Shown here piece after piece: positions 40,291-49,102 of a stretch of DNA of 64,000 nt. The translations under genes were made by a program, and so were the position numbers. Positions within the stretch are counted from its first letter, which is position 1; every line of letters starts with the position of its first letter. Below the pieces are notes generated by a model that was not told the DNA's origin, made no database searches, and was given only the letters and a program-made list of their open reading frames with translations. The stretch is from Flavobacteriales bacterium (GTDB lineage Bacteria > Bacteroidota > Bacteroidia > Flavobacteriales > Flavobacteriaceae): NCBI GenBank assembly GCA_027066365.1, contig JAMONV010000006.1, positions 84,806 through 148,805 of the forward strand, read 5' to 3'.

Positions 40291-40890
40291 TTATTTTAAA
40301 TAATTCCGGGTTAATTGTTCGATATATTTTCCGATCAAGTCAAATTCGATGTTTACCGTGTCGCCGGGTTTCAAGGTGTGGAAATTGGTATGTTCCATGG
40401 TGAAAGGAATAATCGCTACATCAAAGGTTTTATTCGTAATGTTGAAAACGGTCAGGCTGACACCGTTTACGGCACAAGATCCCTTTTCGATAAGCGGATG
40501 TTCGGGTTTGTCTTCGAAGCGAAAAGTGAAAATATGACTTCCGTTTTCTTGGCGTATCCGGTCGACGAAAGCGGTTTGGTCTACGTGTCCTTGCACGATA
40601 TGTCCGTCGAGGCGAGCATTGGCTTGAAGTGCCCGTTCGAGGTTGATTTTATCGCCGGGTTTGAGTTGTCCCAAATTGCTTCGTCGCAAGGTTTCGTCGA
40701 TGGCGGTAACGGTGTAGGTTTTATTCTTAAAATCCAGATCGACGACGGTGAGGCAGACGCCGTTATGCGCTAAGCTTTGGTCTATTTTCAGTTCGTCAAA
40801 GAACGGTGCTTCGATGATGAAATGCTTGTTACTTCCTTCTGGTCGGACGTTTTTGAGGGTGCCCATGGCTTCGATGATTCCGGTAAACAT
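40291..40890 (-). CDS. ribE: Riboflavin synthase, alpha subunit
   Basis: RibE dismutates two 6,7-dimethyl-8-ribityllumazine molecules into riboflavin. Two similar lumazine-binding domains are seen: MFTGIIEAMGTLKNV and HNGVCLTVV in the first, then LDGHIVQGHVDQTA and SCAVNGVSLTV in the second. At 199 residues length is normal. It is divergent to pdxA with a 68-bp gap; no FMN riboswitch could be recognised there. Confidence 0.96.
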   Translation of the reverse strand: MFTGIIEAMGTLKNVRPEGSNKHFIIEAPFFDELKIDQSLAHNGVCLTVVDLDFKNKTYTVTAIDETLRRSNLGQLKPGDKINLERALQANARLDGHIVQGHVDQTAFVDRIRQENGSHIFTFRFEDKPEHPLIEKGSCAVNGVSLTVFNITNKTFDVAIIPFTMEHTNFHTLKPGDTVNIEFDLIGKYIEQLTRNYLK

Positions 40891-40958
40891 GTTCGTTGTG
40901 CTTTTAAAGAATTTTATCCGTAAATTTACAAATCGATTTGAAATAAATTTTTGACCTT

Positions 40959-42089
40959 ATGCATAAAAAGAAAGATTTAAAGGTTAGAGTAGGGATTAGC
41001 GTAGGAGATGTGAACGGAATCGGTCCCGAGTTAATATTAAAAACTTTTTCGGATACACGTATGTTTGAGACGATGACACCGGTGGTTTTCGCATCTACGC
41101 GCGTATTGTCCTATTATCGTAAAGCTTTGAATTTGGATATTCAATTTATGGGGATAATGCATTTGAAAATGATGGCTCCCAAGCGATTAAACGTATTGAA
41201 TTTATGGCGTGAAGTGGTGAATATCGAAATGGGAAAACCGACGGAAACGGCGGGGAAATATGCGGTGGATTCATTTGTTAAAGCCGTTGAATCATTGAAG
41301 AAAGGCGAAATAGATGTATTGGTTACGGCTCCTATAAACAAACAAACGGTGCAAACGGACGATTTCGATTTTCCGGGCCATACCGATTATTTGGCGCAAG
41401 AACTCGACGGTTATCCGTTGATGTTTATGGTTTCGGACGAATTAAAAGTGGGGTTGGTGACGGATCATTTGCCGTTGAAGTATGTGGCTACGCAAATCAC
41501 CGAAGAAAAAATCAAGCGAAAAGTGAAGGCGATGCACGATTCGTTGGTGCGGGATTTTGCTATGGATAAACCGAAAATTGCGGTTTTGGGATTGAATCCT
41601 CACTGCGGAGACGGCGGATTAATAGGAAAAGAAGATGTTACAATTATCGAACCGGCGATTTTAGCCTTGAAAGAAGAAGGATATTATGTTTTCGGACCTT
41701 ATAGCGCCGACGGATTTTTCAGGGGAAACAAGTACAAAGAATTTGATGCCGTCTTGGCAATGTATCACGATCAGGGATTGATACCGTTCAAAATTTTAAG
41801 TAAGGGAAAAGGTGTGAATTATACGGCAGGCTTGGAGAAGATTCGCACTTCTCCGGATCATGGCGTGGCTTATGAAATAACCGGAAAAGGTGTGGCCGAT
41901 CCTTCATCGTTTCGCGAAGCGGTTTATGCAGCCGTGGATATTTTTAAACGGCGAAGCGAATATGAAGAACTCATAGCCAATCGCTTGGAAAAACAAGAAG
42001 AAGTTAAGTTACCGGATATTCATTCTGAAATTTCGGAACAAGTACAACGAGAAGAAACACAAAATCCCGGGGAAGATGAGTCTGAATAA
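40959..42089 (+). CDS. pdxA: 4-hydroxythreonine-4-phosphate dehydrogenase PdxA
   Basis: PdxA oxidises 4-hydroxythreonine 4-phosphate in the DXP-dependent pathway of pyridoxal phosphate synthesis. Metal-binding and active-site blocks are visible: VGISVGDVNGIGPELILKT, TAPINKQTVQ, FPGHTDYLAQE, LGLNPHCGDGGLIGKED and AMYHDQGLIPFKIL, followed by RTSPDHGVAYEITGKG. The 376 residues include an acidic C-terminal tail of about 40 residues not needed for catalysis. The end overlaps the next gene by 14 bp. Confidence 0.96.
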   Translation: MHKKKDLKVRVGISVGDVNGIGPELILKTFSDTRMFETMTPVVFASTRVLSYYRKALNLDIQFMGIMHLKMMAPKRLNVLNLWREVVNIEMGKPTETAGKYAVDSFVKAVESLKKGEIDVLVTAPINKQTVQTDDFDFPGHTDYLAQELDGYPLMFMVSDELKVGLVTDHLPLKYVATQITEEKIKRKVKAMHDSLVRDFAMDKPKIAVLGLNPHCGDGGLIGKEDVTIIEPAILALKEEGYYVFGPYSADGFFRGNKYKEFDAVLAMYHDQGLIPFKILSKGKGVNYTAGLEKIRTSPDHGVAYEITGKGVADPSSFREAVYAAVDIFKRRSEYEELIANRLEKQEEVKLPDIHSEISEQVQREETQNPGEDESE

Positions 42090-42414
42090 TATCCGTTTTA
42101 ATGTTCAGGATGTATTTTTTTTCATTGCCTTATTTCTTTTTGGAATGCTGATTTCGGTCATTGTCTATTATTATTTCATGAAAAAACGCTCGTTTCCGTA
42201 TTCGTTAAAAACGGTAATGATTGCGGGTGGAATGACGGCGTCTTTGGGTAATGAATTATTGAAAATATCCGGTATTTTCGCTTTTCCTCTTCCCGAAGTT
42301 TGGATGTTTTATTTAAAAACAGTCTTACAAACGGTATTTATTACGGTTTTATTTTTTTATGCATGGATGGAAATAACGAAAAATTTATCCGATAGTCGAG
42401 GAGAAAAAAATTGA
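42076..42414 (+). CDS. Small membrane protein of unknown function
   Basis: The 112-residue protein has three hydrophobic segments (about 12-34, 44-70 with polar breaks, and 78-98) and no recognised family. It overlaps pdxA by 14 bp and lies 8 bp before ppk1, so it is in the same transcript. Nothing in it suggests catalysis. A short, charged C-terminus (ITKNLSDSRGEKN) faces one side of the membrane. Confidence 0.6.
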   Translation: MSLNNIRFNVQDVFFFIALFLFGMLISVIVYYYFMKKRSFPYSLKTVMIAGGMTASLGNELLKISGIFAFPLPEVWMFYLKTVLQTVFITVLFFYAWMEITKNLSDSRGEKN

Positions 42415-42422
42415 ATTGAAAT

Positions 42423-44477
42423 ATGCGTATTCAAAAATATATTAACCGGGAAATCAGTTGGTTATCGTTCAATGAAAGGGTTTTACAGGAAGCATCGGAT
42501 CCGAAGGTTCCGCTTTTGGAAAGGCTCCGGTTTGTAGGGATTTTTTCCAATAATATGGACGAGTTTTTTAAGGTTCGTTATGCCAAAATTCAGCGGATTA
42601 GCATGGGGAAAATTCCGGGAAAATCAAGGCACGAAATTCGCGAAGCAAAGCGGTTGCTTAAGCAAATTACGGACATAGCTATTAAACAGCAGGAAAAAAT
42701 GCGTCGTGTGCGCCGGCAAATTATTGAAGAATTGCGTAATCACGATGTGAATATTATCGACGAGAGTAAATTGGATGTTCAACAAGGCGAATTTGTCCGT
42801 GATTTTTTTCTGGAAAAAGTGAGTCCGCGCTTGTTTACCATTATTTTAAACGATTTGCCGGAATTTCCCATTATCAAAGATTCGTCGGTTTATCTATCGG
42901 TGAAAATGTCGAAGCAAGGAGAGGAAAATATTTATGCGCTGGTGGAAATTCCTTCGGAGGAATTGGGACGTTTCGTTGTTTTGCCCGAGAAAGAAGGTAA
43001 GCATTATATCATCTTATTGGAAGACGTTATCCGGTATAATTTGGATGAGATTTTTAATTTGTTTGAATACGATCAAATCGAGGCGCATATCATAAAAATA
43101 TCGAGGGATGCCCAATTTGACGAAGATACGGACCAAACGAAAAGTATACTTGAAAAGGTGTCGTTTTATTTGCGTCAACGTCAAAAAGGCGAACCGGTCA
43201 GGTTGATTTATGACCGTTCCATTGCCGGCGATACGCTTAAATTTCTAATGGCGAAAATGGGTATTGACGAATACGACAGTTTGATTCCGGGGGGGCGGAT
43301 TCACAACCATCGCGATTTTATGGATTTTCCGAATTTGGGAAAAAAAGAATTGCTCTATAAGCGCATTGATCCGCTGCCGATCAAGGATTTTTCGTTGAAA
43401 GGAAGTATACTGCGGCAAATAGCCGAAAAAGACCGGTTGCTCTATGCCCCGTATCATAATTATAAATACGTTATTAAATTCCTTCGCGAGGCCGCCTTGG
43501 ATCCGCATGTGAAGGAAATTAAAATCACCATTTACCGTTTGGCTAAAAATTCTCAGATTGCCAATTCGTTAATCAATGCGGCTAAAAACGGGAAAAAAGT
43601 GACGGTTCAAATCGAGTTACGTGCCCGGTTTGACGAGGCGAATAATATCAAATATGCCGAGATGTTTAAACAGGAAGGTATAGATTTGATTTTCGGTTTT
43701 CCCGATATGAAAGTGCACAGCAAAGTGTGTGTGATTCACCGGGAGGAATACGGACGGTTGAAGCGCTACGGATTTATCAGCACCGGAAATTTCAACGAAA
43801 AAACCGCTAAAATTTATACGGATTACACTTTGTTTACGGCCAATCAGGAGATTTTGGAAGATGTGGATAAGGTTTTCGATTTTTTCCGTATCAATTACCG
43901 TATTCCACGATATAAACACATTTTGGTGTCGCCACATTATATGCGAAGAAAATTCAACGCATTGGTTAACGAGCAAATTAAGCGTGCCAAAACGGGAAAA
44001 AAATCTTTGATTCGCTTGAAAATGAACAGCTTGTCCGATCGTCGAATGATTGATAAATTGTATGAAGCTTCGCAAGCGGGTGTGCCCGTGCGGTTGATTA
44101 TTCGCGGAATTAACCGGTTGATTCCCGGCATTGAAGGGATGAGTGAAAATATTGAAGCGATCAGCATTGTCGATAAGTTTTTGGAACATCCGCGGGTGTT
44201 TATTTTCGGCCCGGAGAGTGAAGAAAAAGTATTTACGGGTTCCGCTGATTGGATGCCGCGCAATTTGGACCGGCGGGTGGAAGTCATAACACCTGTATAT
44301 GATCCCGGGGTCAAACGGGAAATGATCGATACGTTCGAAATTTCATGGAGCGATAACGAAAAAGCAAGGATTTTTAATGCGGCACAGGATAATCAATACC
44401 GCCCGGTAAAGGGAAAACCCGTTCGTTCGCAGTTTGCCATTTACGATTATTATTTGAATAAGCTTAAAGAAGCATAG
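42423..44477 (+). CDS. ppk1: Polyphosphate kinase 1
   Basis: Ppk1 makes and uses inorganic polyphosphate with ATP at the membrane. The protein (684 residues) has the N-terminal block YINREISWLSFNERVLQEA and LRFVGIFSNNMDEFFKVR, the phospholipase-D-like catalytic region KVHSKVCVIHREEYG with the first active His, and TGSADWMPRNLDRRVEVITP near the C-terminus. IKITIYRLAKNSQIANSL is a further family block. Length is normal and no key residue is missing. It is followed by the UbiA-like gene after 4 bp. Confidence 0.96.
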   Translation: MRIQKYINREISWLSFNERVLQEASDPKVPLLERLRFVGIFSNNMDEFFKVRYAKIQRISMGKIPGKSRHEIREAKRLLKQITDIAIKQQEKMRRVRRQIIEELRNHDVNIIDESKLDVQQGEFVRDFFLEKVSPRLFTIILNDLPEFPIIKDSSVYLSVKMSKQGEENIYALVEIPSEELGRFVVLPEKEGKHYIILLEDVIRYNLDEIFNLFEYDQIEAHIIKISRDAQFDEDTDQTKSILEKVSFYLRQRQKGEPVRLIYDRSIAGDTLKFLMAKMGIDEYDSLIPGGRIHNHRDFMDFPNLGKKELLYKRIDPLPIKDFSLKGSILRQIAEKDRLLYAPYHNYKYVIKFLREAALDPHVKEIKITIYRLAKNSQIANSLINAAKNGKKVTVQIELRARFDEANNIKYAEMFKQEGIDLIFGFPDMKVHSKVCVIHREEYGRLKRYGFISTGNFNEKTAKIYTDYTLFTANQEILEDVDKVFDFFRINYRIPRYKHILVSPHYMRRKFNALVNEQIKRAKTGKKSLIRLKMNSLSDRRMIDKLYEASQAGVPVRLIIRGINRLIPGIEGMSENIEAISIVDKFLEHPRVFIFGPESEEKVFTGSADWMPRNLDRRVEVITPVYDPGVKREMIDTFEISWSDNEKARIFNAAQDNQYRPVKGKPVRSQFAIYDYYLNKLKEA

Positions 44478-44481
44478 CTAA

Positions 44482-45318
44482 ATGCTTGGATCGATTGCGC
44501 GGTATTTGTTCCGGCTTTGGGTATTGTTCCAATTTCATGTTAGTTTGGCTTTGGTGTCGTTTTATGCTTTGATAACATGGTCCGCGGCAATGGATTTTTC
44601 CGTCTCATATGCTTGTTTTTTGTTTGTTTCGGGTTTTACCGGATATCATTTAATCCGTCTCGTAAATTTGAAACATAACCGGGCATTTATCAGGGAATTT
44701 TATCGTAAAAATGCCGGGTTGTTGCTTGTTTTATTGGCCGTTTCCTCGATTTGTTGGTTTTATGAAGTAAAGGTTTCGGCCTCTTCCATGGAATATCGCT
44801 TGCTTTTGCCTTTTGCCATAGCCTTGCTATACAGTCCCGGAAAGTTTTTGCCGTATATACGTTTGCGCGAAATCGGGTTTTTAAAAATCCTTTTGGTTGC
44901 CACTGTTTGGGCATTATTGATTACATGGGTTCCGTGGGGTTCGCGGTTCATAACGTGGCTTTGGTTTCCGCCGGTATTTTTTATGGTGATTATGTTGATT
45001 ATTCCGTTTGATATTCGGGATTTGTCCATGGATCCCGAAGCGCTTCGCACATTGCCGCAAGTTTTTCGCGAAAAAACTTTTTGGATAGCTTTTTTGCTGG
45101 GAATGATCTTGATTCTTTATCTTTTGTCGCTTTATTCGTGCGACCGGACGGATGCGCTTTCTTTGACGGTTTGGGCGACCGGTGCCTTGCTCACACTGCT
45201 GGCCATCAAATTTGCGCCGCGATTTAGCGGGGATTATTATTTTCCGGCTTTTTGGGTGGAAGGTATTCCCGTATTTATGGCCGGAATGTATATGGCTTTA
45301 TCATGGTTGACTAATTAA
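44482..45318 (+). CDS. UbiA-like integral membrane protein
   Basis: The 278-residue protein has seven to nine transmembrane helices. PFDIRDLSMDPEALRTLPQV matches the second Asp-rich motif (DxxxD) of UbiA prenyltransferases in Bacteroidota. The usual first motif (NxxxDxxxD) is not evident; its expected place reads LIRLVNLKHNRAFIREF. So prenyl transfer is uncertain. It is in the pdxA-ppk1 transcript and convergent with the peptidase gene (12-bp gap). Confidence 0.7.
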   Translation: MLGSIARYLFRLWVLFQFHVSLALVSFYALITWSAAMDFSVSYACFLFVSGFTGYHLIRLVNLKHNRAFIREFYRKNAGLLLVLLAVSSICWFYEVKVSASSMEYRLLLPFAIALLYSPGKFLPYIRLREIGFLKILLVATVWALLITWVPWGSRFITWLWFPPVFFMVIMLIIPFDIRDLSMDPEALRTLPQVFREKTFWIAFLLGMILILYLLSLYSCDRTDALSLTVWATGALLTLLAIKFAPRFSGDYYFPAFWVEGIPVFMAGMYMALSWLTN

Positions 45319-45330
45319 TTTCCAAACATT

Positions 45331-47826
45331 TTATTTTCCTTTCAGCGCCTTGATGGTTTCTTTGTAAAACGTTAGAATTTCATTGCGGTTAGAACCTTGA
45401 TTTTGTTTTTGATTTTTGATGGCTTTTTGTAGCATAAAAATAGCCACATTTTTTAGTCCGTATTGTTGGTATTTTTCTCCTAATTCTTTGATTTTCAATG
45501 CGTAAATTCGGTTGGCTTCCAAATTGTCGGAGGTAGTGATCCAATCCACCGCCTTTTCGATGTTTGTGCGGTTGGAGAGATCGGTAAAACTTTCAATTAA
45601 GTTTGAGAATAAATGTTCGGCCACAAACGGCATTTCTTCATTGATACGGTTTTCAACATAGAATTTGGAGAGTGGTTTGGCTAATTTTTCTTTTTCCGCT
45701 GCAGACAAACCGGAAACAATACGTGTTATTTTTTTTGGATCTGTTTTGGATAATGCTTCAAATGCCGCCTTGCGAATCGCCGGTGAAGGATTATGTAATA
45801 AGCGTTCGTAGAGTTCAATGTATTTTTTCTTTTTGGTTTCGCCTAATTTTTTGACGGCTGCTGCGCTCACCTTTGTTTTGGGGTCATACAAGGCTTTGTC
45901 TAGCAATTTTTTTTCCAATTTTCGATTGAAATAATTGGCGGTTACGTTTAAATTTTCGATTGCTTTGATGCGTAATTTATAGAACGGATCATCGATGGCG
46001 GAAATGATAACTTTGACGGCCTTCGGATCTTCCGTATTTTCGACGGCTTTGTCCAATCCCAGTCTGCGGTCGCCGTAATTCCGGGCGTGGAAAAATTGGT
46101 AATAATAGGTTTCTTTTGAGCGGTGATCGTTGATTTTTGCCAACAGGATGTGATCGGCGTCTACATTGATAAGCGCAGGTCTTGTTTGGTATGAGAATTC
46201 AAAGGTTTCGATTGAGTCTTTGACTTTCACTTGATAGCGAGTTCTTTTTTCATTTTCATATATGTCGATATCTAGTGGAAATTCCCAAATTTTTTCGGTT
46301 TTTTGAGTGATTTTTACTTGGGCTTTCCCTTTTTGATCGTCAAATTCGTATTGAATATCCAAATGGGGACTACCGCTTCCGTAGAACCATTGTTGGAAAA
46401 AGCGTGTTAAATCTTTGCCCGAAGTGGCTTCCATAGCCAGACGCAATTTGGCCGCTTCGCCGGTTTCATACATGTTTTCGGTCAAATAACGTTTCATGCC
46501 GGCAAAGAAGGCTTCGTCACCGACAAGGTGGCGCAGCATGTGCAGAATCAATCCGCCTTTTTGATAGGAAACCATGTCGAAGACGTTGTCGGGGTTACGG
46601 TAATGGTAGCGCACCAGATTTTTTTTGCTGTTTCCCGGGATCATGAAATACATTTTTTTCTTTTGCCATCGAATGTCGTCGGCTTTGTCTTTTCCTTCGT
46701 CATATTCTTCCCATAAGCTTTCGGAATAATCGGCAAAGGATTCGTTCATGCTGATTTGCGCCCATGATTCGGCGGTCACCAAATCACCGAACCAATGGTG
46801 AAACAATTCGTGTGCGATAACGTCTTCCCAAGGATTTCCGTCGATGAGAGCGTCTTTATCGTTATAGGCCATATCGCTGTGATTGACGGCGGTAGTGTTT
46901 TCCATAGCGCCGCTCACGAAATGACGAACAACGATTTGATCGTATTTGGGCCATGGGAATTTGACGCCAGTTAATTTTGAAAAGTAACGAATCATTTCGG
47001 GCGTTTTGCCGAAAATGTCCAAGGCTACGTCTTTGTATTGAGGTTCCACATAATAATTAATGGGTAATTGCCCCAGGCTGTCTTTTACTTTTACAAACGG
47101 AGCCACGGCAAAAAAGAACAAATAGGGTGCGTGCGGTTGATCGAGCGCCCAATAATCGGTGTGGGTGCCGTCGGGGTTTTGAATGGATTGGATGAGTTTT
47201 CCGTTGGAAAGGCTTAGCCAACCTTCGGGAATGTTTTCAATATAAATTTCTTCGGTTGATTTTTGATTGGGGCTGTCGATAGTGGGGAACCAAACGCTGT
47301 TGGATTCGGGTTCGCCTTGTGTCCAGACTTGCGGCGGGTAAGCATCGGTTTCGCCGCGGGTATTGATGAAATATAATCCGCGATTTTCTTTGATGGCCGC
47401 ACTTTTTTCGACGGGAACGGAATCGGGTTGGGACAAATATTTGACATAAACCTTATACGTTTCGTTGCGTGTGTAAGTCTTCGGCAACCGGATTTTGAGT
47501 TTTTTCTTATCATATTGATAATCAACCTTTTGTCCATTAACTGTCACTTCGTAAATTTCCATGTATTTGGCGTCGAGGGTTACACTGTCGGTTGGATAGA
47601 AGTGGGGTTTCAGGGTGATTTCCGCTTCACCGTTAGCTGTATGTTCCCTAAGATTCAAACGGATTTTTATTTTCGTATGCACCAAGTCGTTGATTTTGGC
47701 TCGTTCGCCTCTGAAGGGAAGTTTTTTACGGGTATCGGTGTGTGGATTTAGGTTGAAAAACTGTGCTTGGGCGGCCGTGACCATCAAAATTACCCAAGCT
47801 ATAAAAATTTTTTTTATGTATTTCAT
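45331..47826 (-). CDS. M1-family metallopeptidase with HEAT-like repeats
   Basis: The protein (831 residues) starts with a signal peptide (IFIAWVILMVTAAQAQ), so it is exported. The M1 gluzincin core has GAMEN at 306-310, HELFHH at 339-344 (two Zn ligands and the catalytic Glu), and NESFADY with the third ligand Glu362. A C-terminal region from about residue 590 shows HEAT-like repeats (DPKTKVSAAAVKKLGETKKK; NPSPAIRKAAFEALSKTDPK). M1 enzymes are aminopeptidases of aminopeptidase-N type. No type-IX sorting domain is apparent at the end, which is Lys/Gln-rich. Confidence 0.93.
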   Translation of the reverse strand: MKYIKKIFIAWVILMVTAAQAQFFNLNPHTDTRKKLPFRGERAKINDLVHTKIKIRLNLREHTANGEAEITLKPHFYPTDSVTLDAKYMEIYEVTVNGQKVDYQYDKKKLKIRLPKTYTRNETYKVYVKYLSQPDSVPVEKSAAIKENRGLYFINTRGETDAYPPQVWTQGEPESNSVWFPTIDSPNQKSTEEIYIENIPEGWLSLSNGKLIQSIQNPDGTHTDYWALDQPHAPYLFFFAVAPFVKVKDSLGQLPINYYVEPQYKDVALDIFGKTPEMIRYFSKLTGVKFPWPKYDQIVVRHFVSGAMENTTAVNHSDMAYNDKDALIDGNPWEDVIAHELFHHWFGDLVTAESWAQISMNESFADYSESLWEEYDEGKDKADDIRWQKKKMYFMIPGNSKKNLVRYHYRNPDNVFDMVSYQKGGLILHMLRHLVGDEAFFAGMKRYLTENMYETGEAAKLRLAMEATSGKDLTRFFQQWFYGSGSPHLDIQYEFDDQKGKAQVKITQKTEKIWEFPLDIDIYENEKRTRYQVKVKDSIETFEFSYQTRPALINVDADHILLAKINDHRSKETYYYQFFHARNYGDRRLGLDKAVENTEDPKAVKVIISAIDDPFYKLRIKAIENLNVTANYFNRKLEKKLLDKALYDPKTKVSAAAVKKLGETKKKKYIELYERLLHNPSPAIRKAAFEALSKTDPKKITRIVSGLSAAEKEKLAKPLSKFYVENRINEEMPFVAEHLFSNLIESFTDLSNRTNIEKAVDWITTSDNLEANRIYALKIKELGEKYQQYGLKNVAIFMLQKAIKNQKQNQGSNRNEILTFYKETIKALKGK

Positions 47827-47882
47827 TTATTATTGATTTAGTGTTTATTATGAGACTTGATAAAAACGAAAATGTTACGGTT

Positions 47883-48977
47883 TTATTTTGTTTCGGTTTG
47901 TTTTAAGAAATCTTTCAAGGTCCATTTTCCTTTAACGGTGGCTTTTTCGAGCAACATAATGCCCGGCGAGGAGCGAATCATGGTTTTGAGGGTGGTTTCG
48001 TCGGTAACGTTCAAGGGTGTATTGACGGCTCGCGACCACCTTTCGAGTTCGGGCGAGTAGTCGGATGCGGTGACGATGAAGTCCGAATGATGCTTTTTGA
48101 AATAGTGAACGACTTTAAAGAGATTTTTTAAATCTTTTGGGGTTAAGTTATAGGGTTTTGAAATCAGAATCAGATAAATTTTATCGGCATTGAGCACTTT
48201 TTCGGTGATATCGCCCCAGTCGCCTTCGATGCTAAAATCGTGGATGGGAGGGACATATCCTTCACGGATCATTTCGGTTTCACGTTTGATAAATTCGGCT
48301 CCTTCGATTTCCCAAGGTTTATCCCGGTCGGTGAAGCGCTTGATTCGGCCGTTTATTTTATAATACCAAATGTTTTTAAATTCGGGAGCCGGAGCGTTTT
48401 CGGGGATTTCCATTCCTTGGCGTATGTTTTTCCCTACGGCATAAGGTCTGAAATCGATTAGCGGTAAATGTTTGACAGTGTAAATCATAAATGCAATGGC
48501 AAAAACGGCGATTGCTCCTATGATTAATCCTTTGATACGAGAAGGTTTTTTATCGCCGGAATACAGTAATAAAGCCGTGAGAATTAAACTAAGAAGCGCT
48601 ATATTTTTGTAGAAAGTTTGCCGGGGTGTGAGTTTGATGGCATCGCCAAAACAGCCGCAATCGCTGACGGTTCCCGTGATGGCGGAATAACCGGTCAGCA
48701 ACAGGAAAAATAAGGTGAGTGATAGGGTGATTTTTATTGTCAAGCGAGGTTTAAAGTGCAAAAGCAACGCCCAGCCCAATGTCCATTCCAACGTGATTAA
48801 AATCATGCCGATTTCCAAGGTATGCGGCGATAAAAATGGTAAATTCAATACGGGAGGAGAGAAATATTCTTCCAATTTAATTTGTGTTCCGACGGGATCA
48901 ATCATTTTAACCCATCCCGAAAAAATAAAGGTCAAACCGAGGATAATCCGGATGATATGGTAGATTGTTTTTTTCAT
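47883..48977 (-). CDS. BT_3928-like DoxX/MauE-type membrane protein
   Basis: The 364-residue protein begins with a DoxX/MauE-like four-helix domain (RIILGLTFIFSGWVKMIDPV; TGTVSDCGCFGDAIKL with a Cys-x-Cys pair at about 107-109). After a fifth helix comes a soluble C-terminal part with ERWSRAVNTPLNV and PGIMLLEKATVKGKW, which looks thioredoxin-like but lacks a CxxC. Similar proteins (BT_3928 family) are common in Bacteroidota, perhaps in thiol-redox or quinone-linked reactions (inference). It stands alone between the M1 peptidase and gpmI. Confidence 0.8.
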   Translation of the reverse strand: MKKTIYHIIRIILGLTFIFSGWVKMIDPVGTQIKLEEYFSPPVLNLPFLSPHTLEIGMILITLEWTLGWALLLHFKPRLTIKITLSLTLFFLLLTGYSAITGTVSDCGCFGDAIKLTPRQTFYKNIALLSLILTALLLYSGDKKPSRIKGLIIGAIAVFAIAFMIYTVKHLPLIDFRPYAVGKNIRQGMEIPENAPAPEFKNIWYYKINGRIKRFTDRDKPWEIEGAEFIKRETEMIREGYVPPIHDFSIEGDWGDITEKVLNADKIYLILISKPYNLTPKDLKNLFKVVHYFKKHHSDFIVTASDYSPELERWSRAVNTPLNVTDETTLKTMIRSSPGIMLLEKATVKGKWTLKDFLKQTETK

Positions 48978-49079
48978 GAACGAATGATTTTCAATGCAAT
49001 TTTAAGGAAAAAGCGTCAAATCAAGTAGATTAAGATGAAATTTTTGCTTGCCGTCATTTTTTAGGCTTGAATATTGATT

Positions 49080-49087
49080 TAACTTTG
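49080..49087 (+). promoter_or_regulatory. Candidate -7 element (TAACTTTG) of gpmI
   Basis: TAACTTTG matches TAnnTTTG and lies 16 bp before ATG 49103. It falls inside the earlier open frame, so the upstream ATG (49067) would precede the transcript start. Confidence 0.5.
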
Positions 49088-49102
49088 CTACAAAAATTGA
49101 AG

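Noticed and set aside
40891..40958. FMN riboswitch before ribE
   Set aside because: The 68-bp gap is too short and lacks the conserved RFN sequence blocks.
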